Shown here one piece after another: positions 6,052 to 8,763 of a DNA stretch of 8,763 nt (position 1 is its first letter; the number at the start of each line of letters is the position of its first letter). Under the pieces are notes generated by a model that was given only the letters and a program-made list of their open reading frames with translations, ran no database searches and was not told the origin of the DNA. The translations under genes and the position numbers were made by a program. Where the stretch lies: the NCBI GenBank assembly GCA_902782905.1, contig CACZPB010000063.1, positions 1 to 8,763 on the forward strand. Reading direction: 5' to 3'. Source of the DNA: an uncultured bacterium (GTDB taxonomy: Bacteria > Cyanobacteriota > Vampirovibrionia > Gastranaerophilales > Gastranaerophilaceae).

Positions 6052-6065
6052 TTACCCCTTTACCC
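5991..6065 (-). repeat. Two clusters of GGGGTAAA-like short tandem units
   Basis: The plus-strand tracts 5991-6011 and 6041-6065 are each built of units like TTTACCCC, TTTTACCC and TTTACCC, about 30 bp apart. The second crosses the stop codon of the aldo/keto reductase, whose last codons (VKG-stop) are themselves one unit. The tract repeats TAA several times after the stop. It could reflect slippage or a protein-binding array. Confidence 0.55.
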
Positions 6066-6951
6066 AAAGACTTGGCATAACAATATCTGTGCTTATATCT
6101 TTGAATTCATCTGCGATTTCTTTTAGTATATCACTTGAAAAATCTTCTTGGAAAATCTTAATATCTTCTTTAACTTGCTCAATATTATCTACCCCAAATA
6201 CTAAATGAGAAATTGCGTCAAATTGTTTTACAAAAAGCATTGCAAGTTTTATTCTTGACACGTTGTATTTTTTACAAATGATATCAATTTTCTTAATGAT
6301 AGGTTTTGCTCCTTCCAAAAACGGAGGAACCTCAGCTTCACTCATTAATATCAAACCTTGTATAAACGCGCTTCTTGAATGAATTTGAGTAGAGCCGTTT
6401 TTTAGAGCCAAATCAAAAATGCCTTCTCTCAACATCCTTTGGTCAAAAATACTGGATGGAAGCTGCATGAAATCAACATAAGGACTTTCTATACATATTC
6501 TGGCTTCATCCGGATAATATACGGAAACTCCGCAGTGTCTAATTTTCCCTTCTTGTTTAATTTCATACATAGCTCTTAATTTTTCTTCATCAAAAGCATA
6601 TCTTGAACTATGGAAAACGTAACTGTCTAAATAATCTGTATTTAAACGTTTTAACTGTTTTTCAAGATTGCTGCGAATAGTTTTTTTGAAATCTTCGGGT
6701 TTAACTTCATCAAGTTCATTCGGTTTAAATTTAGAAATAATAAATAATTTATCCCTTGATATAGTTTTTTTACTTAAAAATTCTCCGACGACTTCTTCTG
6801 CATTACCGTAAGCAAGTGCGGTATCAATATTATCAATTCCGTTTTGTGTTGCATAATCTAAAATTTTTACCGAATCTTCAATTGAAGGTTTTTTTTGCCC
6901 CTTAATTCCGTAGTCCAAACCAAACTGTACTGTTCCAAGACAAAGTTTCAT
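6052..6951 (-). CDS. Aldo/keto reductase family protein
   Basis: A 299-residue NAD(P)H-dependent oxidoreductase of the AKR TIM-barrel fold. The N-terminus has LGTVQFGLDYG (5-15). The catalytic tetrad is visible as Asp43 and Tyr48 in NIDTALAYGN (41-50), Lys74 in FIISKFK (70-76) and His114 in YVFHSS (111-116). HCGVSVYYPDEA and the C-terminal HLVFGVDNIEQV block correspond to the cofactor-binding part. The carbonyl or hydroxyl substrate is unknown; within a pseudaminic acid locus a sugar or a small precursor is likely (inference). The ATG at 6951 follows GGAGAGGT on the minus strand at about 7 nt, a good ribosome binding site. It lies 33 bp downstream of the FemAB-like gene on the same strand. 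The stop lies inside a GGGGTAAA-type tandem tract, so the last two or three residues may vary between strains. Confidence 0.88.
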   Translation of the reverse strand: MKLCLGTVQFGLDYGIKGQKKPSIEDSVKILDYATQNGIDNIDTALAYGNAEEVVGEFLSKKTISRDKLFIISKFKPNELDEVKPEDFKKTIRSNLEKQLKRLNTDYLDSYVFHSSRYAFDEEKLRAMYEIKQEGKIRHCGVSVYYPDEARICIESPYVDFMQLPSSIFDQRMLREGIFDLALKNGSTQIHSRSAFIQGLILMSEAEVPPFLEGAKPIIKKIDIICKKYNVSRIKLAMLFVKQFDAISHLVFGVDNIEQVKEDIKIFQEDFSSDILKEIADEFKDISTDIVMPSLWVKG

Positions 6952-6984
6952 ATAATTACCTCTCCAAATCCTGTTAAAATATTA

Positions 6985-8007
6985 TTAATAGTTAACTCTG
7001 TATGTTATTTTAGGAAATTCCAAACTTCTGAATCCTCTTTTATATTTTGCGATTTCATGTAGTTTTTTATCATTATCAGAAACGATTTCACTATAATAAT
7101 TATCTCCTGTTTCATAAAATTCGATACCTTTAGATTTGAGATATTTTATAGCTTCCCACTGTATTATGTAACCGCAGTGACCATTCATAAGCATTGAATC
7201 TATTATGCCGTATGAACCGTAATAAGCCGATTGTTTATAAGTTAAAATTAATGCTGCGCAAACATAGTCGTTGATACTGTCCAGCCACAACATTATAAGC
7301 ATTGCATAACCATCACGAATCCATTCATACATACAATCCCAAGAGTTGTCCGTTCTTGTTTGTCTGCCGGCATCTATTTTATGGATTTCTTTAAATTTTA
7401 ACAACTTCTCTTTTGTAATATTTGTTTTATCATATATTTCAACTCTATATCCTGACATTTTTAAAGCTTGTTTTATAGCAGCTTTATGTCCTTTTCGCAT
7501 TTTTCTTAAAATACTATCTTCGTCTAACCTTAAATCAACAATATTTGTTGTCGAGAATTTTAACTCAGCGTGTAAGGTCAGAAAATTAAATTTCGCAAAA
7601 TCGTGAAAATAGTTGTAGTTAATTAGCGGATCTATTATAAATTTGCCATAACGAATATTATTTTCTTGTGCAATATTGTAAATGTTATCTTGTATAGTAT
7701 CAAAAACTTTAGTTAAATCGACATCTGTTTCATTTGCGAAAGCAGGCAATGGAGTATAATCTCCATACATAGCAAAGCAGTCAAAATCCTTTTCTGGATA
7801 ACTGTATTCTGTCAAAAGAGGTACAACTGCCTGTATTTTGTTATTTTGTTTCACAATAAAAGAAAAATTCTTTGTGTTAGAATCAAACCTGCAGCACGAT
7901 GAGTATTTTTGCCAGTCAGTTGTATGCCTAAACCATGCTGTATCAGACTCAGACACAAAATTATCCCACTCTTTTTTATTTGATTCATTTAGATATTCTA
8001 TTTCCAT
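6985..8007 (-). CDS. FemAB/GNAT-like acyltransferase (CelD-type double GNAT)
   Basis: A 340-residue protein with the two-lobe GNAT arrangement of FemX/FemAB and CelD-like proteins. These move an acyl or aminoacyl group onto an amine. The N-terminal lobe (about 1-150) has ESDTAWFRHTTDWQKYSS and SFIVKQNNKIQAVVPLL. The C-terminal lobe carries ILRKMRKGHKAAIKQALKMS (about 166-185), a typical lysine/arginine-rich FemAB helix, then MLIMLWLDSINDYVCAALIL, a conserved SAYYGSYGIID strand and GYIIQWEAIKYLKSKGIEFY followed by ETGD. No signal peptide or membrane segment is visible, so it is cytoplasmic. It starts 2 bp after the pseC stop, so the two are very likely cotranscribed and translationally coupled. 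It could be a functional replacement for PseH or add a different acyl group to the sugar; the choice is inference. Confidence 0.78.
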   Translation of the reverse strand: MEIEYLNESNKKEWDNFVSESDTAWFRHTTDWQKYSSCCRFDSNTKNFSFIVKQNNKIQAVVPLLTEYSYPEKDFDCFAMYGDYTPLPAFANETDVDLTKVFDTIQDNIYNIAQENNIRYGKFIIDPLINYNYFHDFAKFNFLTLHAELKFSTTNIVDLRLDEDSILRKMRKGHKAAIKQALKMSGYRVEIYDKTNITKEKLLKFKEIHKIDAGRQTRTDNSWDCMYEWIRDGYAMLIMLWLDSINDYVCAALILTYKQSAYYGSYGIIDSMLMNGHCGYIIQWEAIKYLKSKGIEFYETGDNYYSEIVSDNDKKLHEIAKYKRGFRSLEFPKITYRVNY

Positions 8008-8009
8008 TC

Positions 8010-8763
8010 TTATAAAATTCCTTTAATTCTGTTTACAATTTCTTCTAAATCCTCATCTGTTAAATCGGGGTAAAGAGGGAGTGAAATACAATGATTGTAA
8101 TAATTTTCCGCAACGGGATAATCCCCCCATTTATAACCCAGTCCTTGATAATATGGCTGTGTATGAACAGGAATATAATGAACTTGAAGATTTAAGCCGA
8201 CTTCACGTGCATCAAAATAGAATTTTTCTCTGTTTTCTACTAAAATAGGGTATAAATGAAAACAAGCATTCGAAAAATCTCTTTCAATTAAATGCGGAAC
8301 TCCTAAATTTTTATTGTAATAATCAACAATTTCTCTTCTGCGTTTTTTAAATTCATCAAGCCGTTTTAATTGCGATATTCCAAGCGCTGCTTGAACATCA
8401 GTCATACGGTAGTTATAACCGAGCTCTCTCATTTCATAGCGCCAATCATTTACCATATCACCATCTTTATGCATGCCATGAGCTCTGAAGGCACAAAGTT
8501 TTTTATAAAGTTCTTCGTCGTTTGTTGTTACAGCTCCGCCTTCACAAGTTGTAATAGTTTTAACAGGGTGGAAAGAAAAAACAGTCATATCTGAATACTT
8601 ACAAGAACCGACTTTGGTATCTTTGTAATCAGAACCAATTGCGTGAGCTGCGTCTTCAATTATATAAATTTTTCTGTCCGTTGGTAAAGCTTTATTTACC
8701 CCCTCCATATCGCAGGATTGCCCTGCAAAATGTACGGGAACAACGGCTTTTGTTTTTTGGGAA
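8010..8763 (-). CDS. pseC: UDP-4-amino-4,6-dideoxy-N-acetyl-L-altrosamine transaminase PseC, C-terminal part
   Basis: A PLP-dependent DegT/DnrJ/EryC1 aminotransferase that makes the 4-amino sugar nucleotide in step two of pseudaminic acid synthesis. About 250 C-terminal residues are present; the N-terminus lies past the right edge. The frame is open to the edge and reads KTKAVVPVHFAGQSCDMEG there, so the ATG at 8708 is internal. Next come IIEDAAHAIGSDY (catalytic-type Asp), then FSFHPVKTITTCEGGA, where the lysine (codon 8559-8561) is the PLP Schiff base. Further blocks are GYNYRMTDVQAALGISQLKR and LQVHYIPVHTQPYYQGLGY near the C-terminus. HFAGQSCDM, SFHPVKTIT and the VHYIPVH segment are characteristic of PseC within the family. 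It is followed after 2 bp by the FemAB-like gene. PseB, the preceding dehydratase, would be expected beyond 8763. Confidence 0.93.
   Translation of the reverse strand, partial: SQKTKAVVPVHFAGQSCDMEGVNKALPTDRKIYIIEDAAHAIGSDYKDTKVGSCKYSDMTVFSFHPVKTITTCEGGAVTTNDEELYKKLCAFRAHGMHKDGDMVNDWRYEMRELGYNYRMTDVQAALGISQLKRLDEFKKRRREIVDYYNKNLGVPHLIERDFSNACFHLYPILVENREKFYFDAREVGLNLQVHYIPVHTQPYYQGLGYKWGDYPVAENYYNHCISLPLYPDLTDEDLEEIVNRIKGIL

Noticed and set aside
5991..6065. Possible CRISPR array
   Set aside because: The units are 7-9 bp without spacers of constant length, so this is a short tandem repeat.
8706..8708. ATG at 8708 as the start of the transaminase
   Set aside because: The frame is open beyond it to the window edge and encodes the conserved VPVHFAGQSCD block, so the gene is truncated by the window rather than starting here.

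Overview
The window is an AT-rich bacterial sugar-biosynthesis locus in which nearly all genes lie on the minus strand, so transcription runs from high to low coordinates. Several products are recognisable as enzymes of the pseudaminic acid (nonulosonic acid) pathway: the transaminase PseC (cut by the right edge), the CMP-sugar synthetase PseF and the synthase PseI (cut by the left edge). Pseudaminic acid usually decorates flagellin, pili, capsule or LPS, so the host is probably an AT-rich bacterium with a glycosylated surface. The sequence alone does not fix the lineage; candidates include uncultured gut groups such as Gastranaerophilales, or Campylobacterota- or Clostridia-like taxa.

Reading in the direction of transcription: pseC (>8763-8010), a FemAB/GNAT-like acyltransferase (8007-6985) and an aldo/keto reductase (6951-6052) form a tight group. 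A 133-bp repeat-rich gap (5919-6051) follows. Then come a glutamate-1-semialdehyde-aminotransferase-like class III aminotransferase (5918-4596), pseF (4596-3913) and a TIM-barrel sugar isomerase-like gene (3920-2598), joined by 1-bp and 8-bp overlaps. A small GNAT acetyltransferase (2533-2087) follows. It is met tail to tail by the only plus-strand gene, an XRE-type regulator (1772-2092). That regulator diverges from an ATP-grasp ligase gene (1606-416), and pseI (378-<1) comes last. PseC makes the 4-amino sugar nucleotide, an acetyltransferase (PseH role) would acetylate it, PseI condenses the freed sugar with phosphoenolpyruvate, and PseF activates the product with CMP. PseB and PseG are not in the window. 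The aminotransferase, aldo/keto reductase, ATP-grasp enzyme and TIM-barrel protein are additional and suggest a modified or branched pathway.

The most unusual object is inside the TIM-barrel gene. A cassette of about 540 bp (about 3222-3764) encoding a complete DUF559 (Vsr-like, PD-(D/E)XK-related) nuclease domain interrupts the barrel without breaking the reading frame. The nuclease domain is bracketed by GC-rich inverted repeats (3281-3318 and 3684-3719) that are themselves hairpin-forming. A second, outer inverted repeat (3238-3248 and 3746-3756) and a possible 4-bp target duplication (GGTT) surround them. All expected barrel active-site residues survive on either side. The gene therefore looks like a protein carrying an in-frame mobile palindromic element with a nuclease as cargo, rather than a simple pseudogene.

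There is no rRNA, tRNA, CRISPR array or classical IS transposase in the window. The two non-coding gaps above 100 bp (1607-1771 and 5919-6051) both contain short repeats that may be regulatory.
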